Shown in pieces: positions 18,944 through 27,634 of a DNA stretch of 64,000 nt; the stretch's first letter is position 1, and each line of letters starts with the position of its first letter. The stretch is from contig JAKFUK010000002.1 in assembly GCA_021732745.1 (NCBI GenBank), positions 372,001-436,000 on the forward strand. The letters are read 5' to 3'. The position numbers were made by a program, and so were the translations under genes. The notes under the pieces are model-generated. The model saw nothing but the letters and a program-made list of their open reading frames with translations, did no database searches and was not told where the DNA came from. This stretch comes from Nevskia sp. (GTDB lineage: Bacteria; Pseudomonadota; Gammaproteobacteria; Nevskiales; Nevskiaceae).

Positions 18944-19264
18944 TCAGCGCGGCTTGCCGCTTCTCAGAAGGTGCGGATACTTGGCGCGCTTCCAGGCTTC
19001 GATCGAACCGGCCTTCGGCGGCTCGACGCTAGCCTTCGAGACAGCAGCCTTGGCATCAGTCACCTGCAAGGCCGGAAACTTGGCCTGCTTCCAGGCTTCG
19101 ATCGACCCGGCCGACGGCTGATCAGCCCTGGCCGGGGCTTCCTGGGCGGTCGTGCGGCTCAGTGCCGGTTGTTTGGCCTTGAGCCAGGCGGCGTTGTCGG
19201 CCTTGGCGGTCATGGTGAGGGTGGCGGCAGCAATCAGGACAGCAAAACGGAAAGAGTTGGACAC
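18944..19264 (-). CDS. Small secreted protein with three WKxAKxPxL repeats
   Basis: The GTG at 19264 is chosen because GAGG precedes it at proper spacing and a signal peptide follows (SFRFAVLIAAATLTMTAKA). The mature part of about 86 residues carries three copies of one short motif: AAWLKAKQPAL, EAWKQAKFPAL and EAWKRAKYPHL. The last two are preceded by AGSI and are also near-identical at DNA level. I do not recognise the family. It is lysine-rich, periplasmic or secreted by prediction, and stands alone between a terminator and another small secreted gene. Confidence 0.65.
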   Translation of the reverse strand: MSNSFRFAVLIAAATLTMTAKADNAAWLKAKQPALSRTTAQEAPARADQPSAGSIEAWKQAKFPALQVTDAKAAVSKASVEPPKAGSIEAWKRAKYPHLLRSGKPR

Positions 19265-19385
19265 GGTAATACCTCGTCTCGGACGAAAGGGAAAGCACAG
19301 CGGCCCTTCGGGAGTGATGGCGGGCAAGGCCATCGAGCGTGGCGATCCGGATGCGGGGCGGCTCGACGCCGCGTCCGGATGCCGC

Positions 19386-19778
19386 TTACAGGCGCAGGCG
19401 CGCCGTCACGAGATAGGTACGGGTTCCGGCAGACGCGGCGGGAGCCTGGGGGCCGGCAGCCGCCACCCGCTCGATCGACACCGCCTGTTCAGCGACAGCA
19501 AACGCCGCCGGCAGCAGGGCGATGAACTCGCCGCCGACCGGCTCGGCCAACAAGCCGAGCAGATCGCTGCAAGTGCGGCCGCCGCGCGCAGCGACTTCAA
19601 GGCTGACATCGCAGCGGTCGCCGCGATCGCTGGGCGCGTCCGGATGGGCATCGACGATCAGCCCGTGGGCATCGCAATCTTCGGACGGCCAGAAGCCGTT
19701 CGCCTCACAGGCATACGCCACCCGCACCTGCATCAGCAGGGCGAGCAGCAGAACGACGATGGCGGAATGTTTTTTCAT
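19386..19778 (-). CDS. Hypothetical secreted protein
   Basis: A 130-residue product with a clear signal peptide (KKHSAIVVLLLALLMQVRVAYA), after which four cysteines occur in the first half of the mature protein (CEANGFWPSEDC, DRCDVS, RTCSDLL). The second half is Ala-rich and acidic-to-neutral with LAEPVGGEFIALLPAA. No family recognised. The cysteines suggest disulfides and periplasmic location. Confidence 0.6.
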   Translation of the reverse strand: MKKHSAIVVLLLALLMQVRVAYACEANGFWPSEDCDAHGLIVDAHPDAPSDRGDRCDVSLEVAARGGRTCSDLLGLLAEPVGGEFIALLPAAFAVAEQAVSIERVAAAGPQAPAASAGTRTYLVTARLRL

Positions 19779-20001
19779 GGTGCGTTGTGCACATTTTCGG
19801 TGCGAAACACGCGATTTTCAAGAGGCTGTTTTCAATATCTTCAAAACACCTTGATAACGCACTCAACCATGATTTCATTGACGATTTCTTGACATCAACA
19901 AGACATTACCCGTCACACCAACTGAACTGATTTGGTGCAGATCAAGCTGACCTCACTGCAATCCTCGATTGCGCACCAAAATAGAGCATTAATTGCACTG
20001 A
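19779..20001. other. AT-rich intergenic region upstream of the secreted protein gene
   Basis: This 223-base gap is much AT-richer than its surroundings and ends just after eda. It contains an inverted pair TTTGGTGC (19931-19938) and GCACCAAA (19973-19980), which could be a hairpin after eda or an operator. I see no convincing promoter boxes, though the gap must hold the promoter of the gene at 19386-19778. Confidence 0.4.
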
Positions 20002-20622
20002 TTATCGAAGCCGCCCCGCCGCCTTCGCCAGTTCGGTGATGCCGTCCCAGTCGCCGGCCGCGATCAGCGTTTGCGGGGCCAGCCAGGAGCCGCCGACGCA
20101 GGCGACATTCGGCAACGCCAAATAGCCGTGAGCGCTGGCCGCATCAATGCCGCCGGTCGGGCAGAACAGCACGTCGGAAAACACCGAGGCCAGCGCTTTC
20201 AGCAGCGGAATGCCGCCGGCCGGTCCAGCCGGGAACAGCTTGAGCGCACGGAAACCGGCATCGCGCGCCGCCAGCACTTCGCTGGGCGTCATGGTGCCGG
20301 GCAAGAAAGGCAGGCCGGACTTGTTGATCGCATCGAGCAATGCCGGCGTCGCACCGGGGCTGACGCCGAACTGGGCGCCAGCGGTGATCGCGGCCAGCAC
20401 GTCGTCCGGGCTGGTGACCGTGCCGACGCCGACGATGGCGTCCGGCACCGCCGCGCGGATGGCGCGCACGCAGTCGAGCGCAATCGGCGTGCGCATCGTC
20501 ACTTCCAGCACCCGGATGCCCCCGGCCACCAGCGCCTGCGCCAGCGGCACGGCGTGCTTCAATTCATTGAGCACGATGACCGGCATCACCGGGCCGTCCT
20601 TGAGGATGTCGACAATCTGCAT
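20002..20622 (-). CDS. eda: KDPG aldolase (2-dehydro-3-deoxy-phosphogluconate aldolase)
   Basis: Splits KDPG into pyruvate and glyceraldehyde-3-phosphate, the last Entner-Doudoroff step. The 206-residue product has the Schiff-base lysine in RALKLFPAGPAGG and the general-acid glutamate in RVLEVTMRT. GVGTVTSPDD and CPTGGID are also characteristic. The start at 20622 gives the normal N-terminus. It follows edd by 110 bases, most of which is a palindromic repeat. Confidence 0.95.
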   Translation of the reverse strand: MQIVDILKDGPVMPVIVLNELKHAVPLAQALVAGGIRVLEVTMRTPIALDCVRAIRAAVPDAIVGVGTVTSPDDVLAAITAGAQFGVSPGATPALLDAINKSGLPFLPGTMTPSEVLAARDAGFRALKLFPAGPAGGIPLLKALASVFSDVLFCPTGGIDAASAHGYLALPNVACVGGSWLAPQTLIAAGDWDGITELAKAAGRLR

Positions 20623-20649
20623 GCGCGTTCCTGTTCTTGTTCGTGGTTC

Positions 20650-20736
20650 GTAGGGTGGGCAGGCTGTATCTGCCCACGCGGTCAAACGGTTCCGGCGATG
20701 GCGAATCGGTGAGCAGGTGAAGCCTGCCCACCCTAC
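20650..20736. repeat. 87-bp palindromic repeat, copy 1
   Basis: Begins GTAGGGTGGGCAGGCTG and ends with the inverse CAGCCTGCCCACCCTAC-like arm (AGCCTGCCCACCCTAC). A second copy of exactly the same length is at 25863-25949. The edd stop codon lies inside the outer arm. The form is that of a REP-type (BIME-like) unit. Confidence 0.85.
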
Positions 20737-22565
20737 CCGGTGATGGCGCTGCCGACGATCATCGCGCCTTCTTCCGCCGTGCCGACGCAGGCACGCGCGG
20801 ACGCGAACAGCTCGCGCCCGGTGCCGTATTCGTTGCCGGACAGATCCGCGCTCGCCGCTTCGCGCTCAGCCCAAACAGCCGCATCGACCAGCGCAGTGAG
20901 CGTGCCCGCTTCGGCATCGAGACGCACGATATCGCCATCGCGCAGCTTGGCGAGATCGCCACCGGCCAGGCATTCCGGCGATACATGAATCGCCGCCGGC
21001 ACCTTGCCGGAAGCCCCACTCATGCGGCCATCGGTGACCAGTGCGACCTTGTAACCCTCGTCCTGAAGGATGCCCAGCGGCGGCGTCAGCTTGTGCAGCT
21101 CCGGCATGCCGTTGGCGCGCGGCCCCTGAAAGCGGACCACGGCGACGAAATCACGCCGCAGTTCGCCGCGCTTGAACGCCGCCTGCACGGCTTCCTGCGA
21201 ATCGAAGACGATGGCGGGCGCTTCAACGATGCGATGTTCCGGTTTCACCGCTGACACCTTGATGACAGCGCGGCCCAGGTTGCCGGTCAGCCGCCGCAGG
21301 CCGCCGTCGGCGCTGAATGGATTCGCCGCCGGCCGCAGCACCGTTTCGTCATGCGATTGCAGCGGTGCGGCGCGCCAGGCGAGCTGGCCTTCGGCGTCCA
21401 GATACGGCTCCTCGGCATAGGCTTCGAGTCCGCGTCCAGCCACGGTTTTCACATCGCCATGCATCAGCCCGGCATGGAGCAGTTCGCGGATCAGGAAACC
21501 CATGCCGCCGGCTGCGTGGAAGTGATTCACGTCAGCCTTGCCGTTCGGGTAGATACGCGCCAGCAAGGGCACGGCGGCCGACAGGTCGGCGAAATCGTCC
21601 CAGTCGATGATGATCCCGGCGGCGCGCGCCATGGCGATCAAATGGATCGTGTGATTGGTCGAGCCACCCGTGGCATGCAGGCCGACGATGGCATTGACGA
21701 TGGCCCGCTCGTCGATCACTTCCGCCATCGGCAGATAGGCATCGCCGAGCGTGGTGACGGCGGCGATGCGCTTCGCAGCCGCCGCCGTCAGCGCATCGCG
21801 CAGCGCCGTGTTCGGATTGACGAAAGCCGCGCCCGGCAGATGCAGGCCCATGATTTCCATCAGCATCTGGTTGGAATTGGCCGTGCCGTAGAAAGTGCAG
21901 GTGCCGGGACCGTGGTAGCTGGCGGCTTCCGATTCCAGCAGCGCATCGCGGCCCACTTTTCCTTGCGCGAACAGCTGGCGAACCTTGGCCTTGTCGTCGT
22001 TCGACACTCCGGACGTCATCGGCCCGGCCGGCACGAAGATCACCGGCAGGTGGCCGAAGGACAGCGCGCCGATCACCAGCCCCGGCACGATCTTGTCGCA
22101 GACGCCGAGCATCAAGGCGGCATCGAAAGTGTTGTGACTCAAGGCGATGGCCGCCGACATGGCAATCACGTCGCGCGAGAACAACGAAAGCTCCATGCCT
22201 GGCTCGCCCTGGGTCACGCCATCGCACATCGCCGGCACGCCACCGGCGAACTGGGCCACCGCGAAGGCTTCGCGCGCTGCCGCCTTGATGATGGCCGGGT
22301 AGCGCTCCAGCGGCTGGTGCGCCGACAGCATGTCGTTGTAGGCGGAGACGATGCCGAGATTCGGCCAGCGGGCGGCGCGCAGGCTGGATTTGTCGCCGCT
22401 GTCCGATGCCGCGAAAGCATGGGCGAGATTGGTGCAGCCAAGCCGCCCGCGCGCGGTGCCGGCATCGCGGGCCTGATCCATGCGCTTCAGATAGGCGCTG
22501 CGGGTGGGCGCGCTGCGGTGCTTGATCCTGGCAGTGACGGCGGCAACGACGGGATTCAGCGACAT
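20733..22565 (-). CDS. edd: 6-phosphogluconate dehydratase
   Basis: Iron-sulfur enzyme turning 6-phosphogluconate into KDPG. The 610-residue product has the IlvD/Edd signature [20 protein letters not shown] and the cluster cysteines in MCDG, GVCDK and [12 protein letters not shown]. The last coding bases and the stop lie in a palindromic repeat. It is divergent from pgl and followed by eda, so all three Entner-Doudoroff steps after 6-phosphogluconolactone are together here; zwf is not in the window. Confidence 0.96.
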   Translation of the reverse strand: MSLNPVVAAVTARIKHRSAPTRSAYLKRMDQARDAGTARGRLGCTNLAHAFAASDSGDKSSLRAARWPNLGIVSAYNDMLSAHQPLERYPAIIKAAAREAFAVAQFAGGVPAMCDGVTQGEPGMELSLFSRDVIAMSAAIALSHNTFDAALMLGVCDKIVPGLVIGALSFGHLPVIFVPAGPMTSGVSNDDKAKVRQLFAQGKVGRDALLESEAASYHGPGTCTFYGTANSNQMLMEIMGLHLPGAAFVNPNTALRDALTAAAAKRIAAVTTLGDAYLPMAEVIDERAIVNAIVGLHATGGSTNHTIHLIAMARAAGIIIDWDDFADLSAAVPLLARIYPNGKADVNHFHAAGGMGFLIRELLHAGLMHGDVKTVAGRGLEAYAEEPYLDAEGQLAWRAAPLQSHDETVLRPAANPFSADGGLRRLTGNLGRAVIKVSAVKPEHRIVEAPAIVFDSQEAVQAAFKRGELRRDFVAVVRFQGPRANGMPELHKLTPPLGILQDEGYKVALVTDGRMSGASGKVPAAIHVSPECLAGGDLAKLRDGDIVRLDAEAGTLTALVDAAVWAEREAASADLSGNEYGTGRELFASARACVGTAEEGAMIVGSAITG

Positions 22566-22702
22566 GGTCTCTCCGAAAGCGCCGCCGATCGGATGGCAGG
22601 GAAACCGCTAGCGTGACGAGGCGAAGCGACGATAGCACTGCAAGAACGATGCAAAACTCGCGGGGCACCGTGACCGACGGTTCCAACGCGAACGAGGACG
22701 TC
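22566..22702. promoter_or_regulatory. Divergent edd/pgl promoter region
   Basis: This 137-base gap separates the edd start (minus) from the pgl start (plus) and must carry both promoters. I see no clear -35/-10 pair and no HexR-type palindrome by eye. Confidence 0.4.
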
Positions 22703-23395
22703 ATGCTGATCGAACACCGCTGCACCGATGCCGAAGCAGCCACCGCAGCGCTGGCGGACGCGATCATCGACCGCCTGCGCACCGCACTCACCGAACGCGG
22801 CGTCGCGTCGCTGGTGGTCTCCGGCGGCAAAAGCCCGGTGCCGCTGTTCGCGCGCCTGCGCGCTGCCGATCTCGACTGGTCCCGGGTCTGGATCACGCTG
22901 GCTGACGAGCGTTGGGTCGATCCGAGTTCGCCGGATTCCAATGAACGCCTGCTGCGCGAGCATCTGCTGGTCGACCGTGCCGCCGCCGCCCGCTTCGTGG
23001 CGCTGAAATCGGCGTTTGCGACAGTCGCCGATGGCCTTGCAGCCTCGGCTGCCGCGCTGGCGACCATCCCCAGGCCCTTCGATGTCGTCGTGCTCGGCAT
23101 GGGCGAGGACGGTCACACCGCGTCGCTGTTCCCGGGCGCGGCAGGTCTGGCTGCCGCGCTGGCGCTCGACAATCCCGCCTCGCTGGCGGCCATCACGCCG
23201 CCGGCCGCGCCTCATCCGCGCATCAGCCTCACGCTTTCGGCGCTGCTGGATGCGCGCTGCCTGATGCTGCCGCTGGCAGGTGCGACCAAGCTCGCTATCT
23301 ACCAGCAGGCGCGCGAAACGCCGGATGCGCTGCGCTGGCCGATCAGCGCCGTGCTGACGCAGCAGCGCGTGTCAGTCGAGGTGTGGCTGGGGTGA
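22703..23395 (+). CDS. pgl: 6-phosphogluconolactonase
   Basis: Hydrolyses 6-phosphogluconolactone to 6-phosphogluconate. The 230-residue product shows VVSGGKSPVPLF, WITLADERWVDPSSPDSNER and VLGMGEDGHTASLFPGA, the standard DevB/Pgl motifs. The start at 22703 has GAGG before it and gives the usual length; an open frame extends upstream to 22613 without support. Confidence 0.94.
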   Translation: MLIEHRCTDAEAATAALADAIIDRLRTALTERGVASLVVSGGKSPVPLFARLRAADLDWSRVWITLADERWVDPSSPDSNERLLREHLLVDRAAAARFVALKSAFATVADGLAASAAALATIPRPFDVVVLGMGEDGHTASLFPGAAGLAAALALDNPASLAAITPPAAPHPRISLTLSALLDARCLMLPLAGATKLAIYQQARETPDALRWPISAVLTQQRVSVEVWLG

Positions 23396-23416
23396 TCGCC
23401 GCGTCCGCGTCAGCCA

Positions 23417-24253
23417 CTAGGCGAAAGCGCCGGCCGTCAGCATCATGATCGGGCTGTAGAGCGTGGCCGGAATCGCCATCGTCTGCGAATTCAGCAGCAG
23501 CGGCGACAGCGCCAGCGCGATCGCCAGACCGGAGTTGTGGACACCGATCTCCATGCCGATGGCAATCGCCTGCGGCCGTCCGAGGCCGACGAGCTTCGGC
23601 AACTGGTAGCCAACCGCCAGACTGATCAGATTGAAGCTCAACATCGCGCCGCCAACGCTCGGCAGATGCGCGGTGATCGCTTTCCAGCCGCTGACCATCA
23701 CCAGTACCACGATCGCCAGCAGGAACAGCATCGAGAACAGCTTCACCGGCCGCTCGAAGCGCATGGCCAACGCCGGCTGGCGGTGGCGCAGCAGCATGCC
23801 GATGAGCACCGGCACGAGAACGATCGCCACCACCTGCGCAACCTTGCCGAACTGCAAGGGCACGCTCTTGCCGGCACCGAGGAAATACAGCAACGACAGG
23901 TTGATCAGCAGCGGCAGGGTGATGATTGCCAGCAGTGAATTGACGGCGGTCAGGCTGATGTTCAGCGCCACGTCGCCGCGCGCCAGATGGCTGAACAGGT
24001 TGGCGCTGGTGCCGCCAGGCGAGGCCGCCAGCAGCATCAGGCCAACCGCGAATTCCGGCGTCAGCACAAACAGATGACACAGCGCGAACGCCGTCAGCGG
24101 CAGCAGGACCACCTGCACCAGCAAGGCCACGGCTACCGCGCGCGGCTGCGTCAGCACGCGGCGGAAATCGGCGATCGTCAATGACAACCCGAGCCCCAGC
24201 ATGATGATCGCCAGCGCCAGCGGCAGGTAGATCGTGGTGATCGCACTCATCAT
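23417..24253 (-). CDS. Bile acid:sodium symporter (BASS) family transporter
   Basis: Inner-membrane protein of 278 residues with about nine hydrophobic segments. LLAASPGGTSANLFSHLARGD and GMEIGVHNSGLAIALALS carry the two conserved sodium-site crossover regions of BASS transporters. Two neighbouring ATGs (24253, 24250) are possible starts, and an upstream one at 24289 is less likely. Substrates of bacterial members range from bile salts to pantoate and keto acids, so none is assigned. It converges with pgl. Confidence 0.85.
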   Translation of the reverse strand: MMSAITTIYLPLALAIIMLGLGLSLTIADFRRVLTQPRAVAVALLVQVVLLPLTAFALCHLFVLTPEFAVGLMLLAASPGGTSANLFSHLARGDVALNISLTAVNSLLAIITLPLLINLSLLYFLGAGKSVPLQFGKVAQVVAIVLVPVLIGMLLRHRQPALAMRFERPVKLFSMLFLLAIVVLVMVSGWKAITAHLPSVGGAMLSFNLISLAVGYQLPKLVGLGRPQAIAIGMEIGVHNSGLAIALALSPLLLNSQTMAIPATLYSPIMMLTAGAFA

Positions 24254-24393
24254 CGCGGCAGGTTTTCCGTGGTCCGGCGTAGCCGCCACTGTCGGCCTTG
24301 CTGCGCTGCGCTGTAAAGCGGGGCGACGCCGGGTGTTTCAACAGACAACGGAATGACCGATCCTCGCAACTTGCCCTTCGTTGCCGAACCCGA

Positions 24394-25866
24394 ATGCGCC
24401 TGATCAAGCTGCTGTCATTGACGCTGCTGACGCTCATCGCCGTGCTGGCCATCAACACCTTGCGCCTCCCTGCCCTGCCGGCGGCCCCCGGTGTCGCCGC
24501 CGTGCTCGCCGACATCGACGAAGCCGCCGCCGCCGAACGCCTGGGTGCCGCGATCCGCATCCCGACCATCTCCCGGGCCACCGGCGAGCGCAGCGATGTC
24601 GCCGCCTTCGCGGCACTGGCCACCCTGCTCGAAACGCAGTACCCGAACGCCCATCGAGTGATGACGCGCGAAGCAATCGGCGACGGCAGCCTGCTGTTCA
24701 CCTGGACCGGCAAGAACCCCGCCGCAGCGCCAGCGCTGTTCCTCGCCCACATGGACGTGGTGCCGGTGGAGCCGGGCACCGAGGCGCGCTGGACGCATCC
24801 GGCCTTTGGCGGCGTGGTTGCCGAAGGTTTCATCTGGGGTCGCGGCACGCTCGACGACAAGCTCAACGTCATGGGAATGCTGGAAGCAGCCGAAGCGCTG
24901 GCCGCGCAGGGCTGGCAGCCGCCGCACACCCTGATCTTCGCCTTCGGCCATGACGAGGAAGTGGGCGGCCACGGCGCGCAGGCCATCGCCGCAACCCTGA
25001 AGCAGCGCGGCATTCACGCCGCCTTCCTGCTCGACGAAGGTGGCGCACTGACCGTGGGCCTGATGCCCGGCGTCAGCCGCCCCGTGGCGACCATCATGGC
25101 CGCCGAAAAGGGCTATGCCTCGTTCCGGCTGACCGCGAGCGCCATCGGCGGCCATTCCTCCCAGCCGCCGCCGGACACTGCCGTCACCCGCCTTGCCCGG
25201 GCCCTGGTGCGCTTGCAGGATCGGCCGCTGCCGGCGCGGCTGGCGGCACCGGTGGACGTCATGCTGGAACGCGCAGCACCGGCCATGGGCCTCGTCCATC
25301 GCGTGGCGATCGCCAACCGCTGGCTGTTCGAGCCGCTACTGCTGAAATTGCTGGCCGATGCACCGGCTTCGAACGCGATGATCCGCACCACCACAGCACC
25401 CACCATGCTGCATGCCGGCATCAAGGACAACGTGCTGCCGGCCGAAGCCAGCGCGGTGATCAACTTCCGCCTGCTGCCGGGCGACAGCCTCGCCTCGGTG
25501 GAAGCGCATATCCGCAAGGCCATCGCCGACGACGGCATCGCGATCACGCTCGAAGGCGGCACCGGCAACGCCGCCACCGCCGTGTCGGACCCGGATTCCG
25601 CCGCCTTCCGGCATCTGGCCGACACCACCCGCGCCGTGTTCCCGGACGCCGTGGTGACCACCGGCCTGATGCTCGGCGCCACCGACGCCCGCCACTACGA
25701 AGGCCTCTACGACAACCGCTACAACTTCATGCCGGTGATCCTGAATACGGAAGACTTGCAGCGCATCCACGGGGCCAACGAACGCATCGCGGTGGCCGAC
25801 TACGCGAAGTTCATTCGCTGGTATGCGTTGTTACTGAAAGGGCTCGAACCCGCCACTCATCCGTAG
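24394..25866 (+). CDS. M20 family zinc peptidase (carboxypeptidase S/PM20D1-like)
   Basis: A 490-residue protein with an N-terminal membrane anchor or signal (RLIKLLSLTLLTLIAVLAI) and a zinc-peptidase domain. Visible metal-site residues are H119 (LAHMDVVPVEPG), D154 (WGRGTLDDKLNVMGM), E188/E189 (FGHDEEVGGHG) and the late ATDARHYEG histidine. These variants, above all DDK and GHDEE, point to the CPS1/PM20D1 branch, whose members hydrolyse or form N-acyl amino acids or small peptides. The substrate here is inferred only. Confidence 0.87.
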   Translation: MRLIKLLSLTLLTLIAVLAINTLRLPALPAAPGVAAVLADIDEAAAAERLGAAIRIPTISRATGERSDVAAFAALATLLETQYPNAHRVMTREAIGDGSLLFTWTGKNPAAAPALFLAHMDVVPVEPGTEARWTHPAFGGVVAEGFIWGRGTLDDKLNVMGMLEAAEALAAQGWQPPHTLIFAFGHDEEVGGHGAQAIAATLKQRGIHAAFLLDEGGALTVGLMPGVSRPVATIMAAEKGYASFRLTASAIGGHSSQPPPDTAVTRLARALVRLQDRPLPARLAAPVDVMLERAAPAMGLVHRVAIANRWLFEPLLLKLLADAPASNAMIRTTTAPTMLHAGIKDNVLPAEASAVINFRLLPGDSLASVEAHIRKAIADDGIAITLEGGTGNAATAVSDPDSAAFRHLADTTRAVFPDAVVTTGLMLGATDARHYEGLYDNRYNFMPVILNTEDLQRIHGANERIAVADYAKFIRWYALLLKGLEPATHP

Positions 25867-25949
25867 GGTGGGCAGGCTGCATCTGCCCACGCGGGCACCA
25901 AGGTCGGTCGGTCGCCAATCGGTGGGCAGATGAAGCCTGCCCACCCTAC
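25863..25949. repeat. 87-bp palindromic repeat, copy 2
   Basis: Same length and arms as the copy at 20650-20736; differences are concentrated in the central loop. It starts inside the stop region of the M20 peptidase gene and ends 4 bases before the stop of the convergent deaminase gene, so it fills the gap and may terminate both transcripts. Confidence 0.85.
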
Positions 25950-25952
25950 GCA

Positions 25953-27353
25953 TCAGGCCGTCAGCAGCCGCTGGCTCGCCGCATTGTGCCGCCGCACCAG
26001 CGCCGGCAGATCGACGCCGACCAGCACGCCTTCATCGACGACCAGACGGCCGTTGATCACCGAAGTCCAGGCGTGGACCGGGGAGCAGGTGAGGAGTGCT
26101 GCCACCGGATCGGCCTGGGCCCCGGCGTGCTCGATGCCGTCAACCCGAAACGCGACCACGTCGGCCGACATGCCGGGCGCGAGGCTGCCGATGTCGTCCC
26201 GAGCCAGCATCCGTGCACCCCCGAGGGTCGCCAGTTCCAGCGCTTCGCGAGCGGAAAAGCGATCAGCGCGTGACTCGAAACCCGGCCAGCCGACTCTTTG
26301 CAGCAGCATCGCCTGCCGCGCTTCGCCGAGCATGTGATTGCCGTCGTTGCTGGCCGAACCATCGACACCGATACCGACCCGCACGCCGGCATCGACCATC
26401 GCCCGCAACGGCGCGATGCCGGAAGCCAGGATCATGTTGCTGCTGGCGCAATGGCAGATGCCGCTGCAGCTGTGCGCCAGCTTGGCGATATCGGCTGGCG
26501 ACGGATGCACCATGTGCGCGAACCAGACATCCGGCCCCAGCCACTCCACCGATTCCGCGTAGTCGATCGGCCTCATGCCGAATTTCTCGACGCAGTAGCG
26601 ATCCTCATCCGCGGTTTCAGCCAGATGGGTGTGCAGTCCGACACTTTCATGCGAGCGCGCCAGCCGCGCGCTTTCCCGCATCAGCGTGCCGCTGACGCTG
26701 AATGGCGAGCAGGGCGCCAGGCCGATCCGCAGCATCGAATGGCGTGCCGGGTCGTGGAAGCGTTCGATGGCGCGCTGCGAATCCTTGAGGATCGCGTCCT
26801 CGCGCTCCACCAGATGATCCGGCGGCAGGCCGCCATTCGATTCGCCGACGCTCATCGAGCCGCGCGTGGGATGGAAACGCACGCCCAGTTCCTGGGCGGC
26901 GGCGATCTCGTCGTCGATGCGGCTGCCGTTCGGAAACATGTAGAGATGATCGGCCACCGTGGTCGCGCCGCTCATCACCAGTTCGGCCAGCCCGATCTTG
27001 GCGCTGACGTACACGCTTTCCGGGTCCATGCGGCCCCAGATCGGGTAGAGCATTTTCAGCCAGTCGAACAGGATCAGGCCGCCACCGGTGCCGATCGCGC
27101 GGGTCAGCGTCTGATACAGATGATGATGGCCGTTGACGAAGCCCGGCAGCACAACACAGCCGGCCATGTTGCGCGTGGTGGTCGGCGTGCGTGCCGGATC
27201 GGCGGCGATCCAGGCGGCGACTTCAGCCGCGCTGCCGACGCAGGCAATCACCCCGCCTTCGATGACGACACTGCCGCCGCGAATCTCACGGCGCGCGGCG
27301 TCCATGGTCACGACGACATCGGCGTCGTGCAGCAGGGTGATGGGTCGGCTCAT
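25953..27353 (-). CDS. 8-oxoguanine deaminase (amidohydrolase)
   Basis: Cytoplasmic zinc amidohydrolase expected to convert 8-oxoguanine (or a related purine) to uric acid. The 466-residue product has the metal motif GFVNGHHHLYQ (H76, H78) and later ligands in GLHTHLAETADED, WFAHMVHP and GIGVDGSASNDGNHM. This combination resembles Pseudomonas PA0142. The start at 27353 gives RPITLLHDADVVVTMD. It neighbours adenine deaminase and nucleoside uptake genes, which supports a purine substrate; a triazine or guanine hydrolase is the alternative. Confidence 0.85.
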   Translation of the reverse strand: MSRPITLLHDADVVVTMDAARREIRGGSVVIEGGVIACVGSAAEVAAWIAADPARTPTTTRNMAGCVVLPGFVNGHHHLYQTLTRAIGTGGGLILFDWLKMLYPIWGRMDPESVYVSAKIGLAELVMSGATTVADHLYMFPNGSRIDDEIAAAQELGVRFHPTRGSMSVGESNGGLPPDHLVEREDAILKDSQRAIERFHDPARHSMLRIGLAPCSPFSVSGTLMRESARLARSHESVGLHTHLAETADEDRYCVEKFGMRPIDYAESVEWLGPDVWFAHMVHPSPADIAKLAHSCSGICHCASSNMILASGIAPLRAMVDAGVRVGIGVDGSASNDGNHMLGEARQAMLLQRVGWPGFESRADRFSAREALELATLGGARMLARDDIGSLAPGMSADVVAFRVDGIEHAGAQADPVAALLTCSPVHAWTSVINGRLVVDEGVLVGVDLPALVRRHNAASQRLLTA

Positions 27354-27409
27354 GTCGCGAGGGTTCGAAGTCCTGAAGGCTAGGCAGAGTGGCAAGGGAC
27401 GGCTAGAAG

Positions 27410-27603
27410 CGGAGTCACGCAGAGAACGCAGAGACAGCAGAGAACAGCAAAAGCGATCTCACGCCAAGCACGCCAAGGCCGCGAAGGAAAAGCGAATTCC
27501 AGTCAGGGCTTTGGGGGTGGCCTTGGCGTGCTTGGCGAGCTTGGCGCGAAATGCTTTCTCGCCTTTGCCGTTCTCTGCGTCCTTTGCGTTCTCCGCGTGA
27601 GAC
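27410..27603. repeat. Long nested inverted repeat (purine-rich arms)
   Basis: The outer arms are TCACGCAGAGAACGCAGAG and, inverted, CTTTGCGTTCTCCGCGTGA. The inner arms are CACGCCAAGCACGCCAAGGC and GCCTTGGCGTGCTTGGCG. It fills the gap between the deaminase and the BMP-type gene and belongs to the family seen at 28803-28900, 45099-45192, 48886-48979 and 59312-59403. Confidence 0.85.
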
Positions 27604-27634
27604 CCGCTTTTCAAGCACGTCAAAGGCAAACGCA

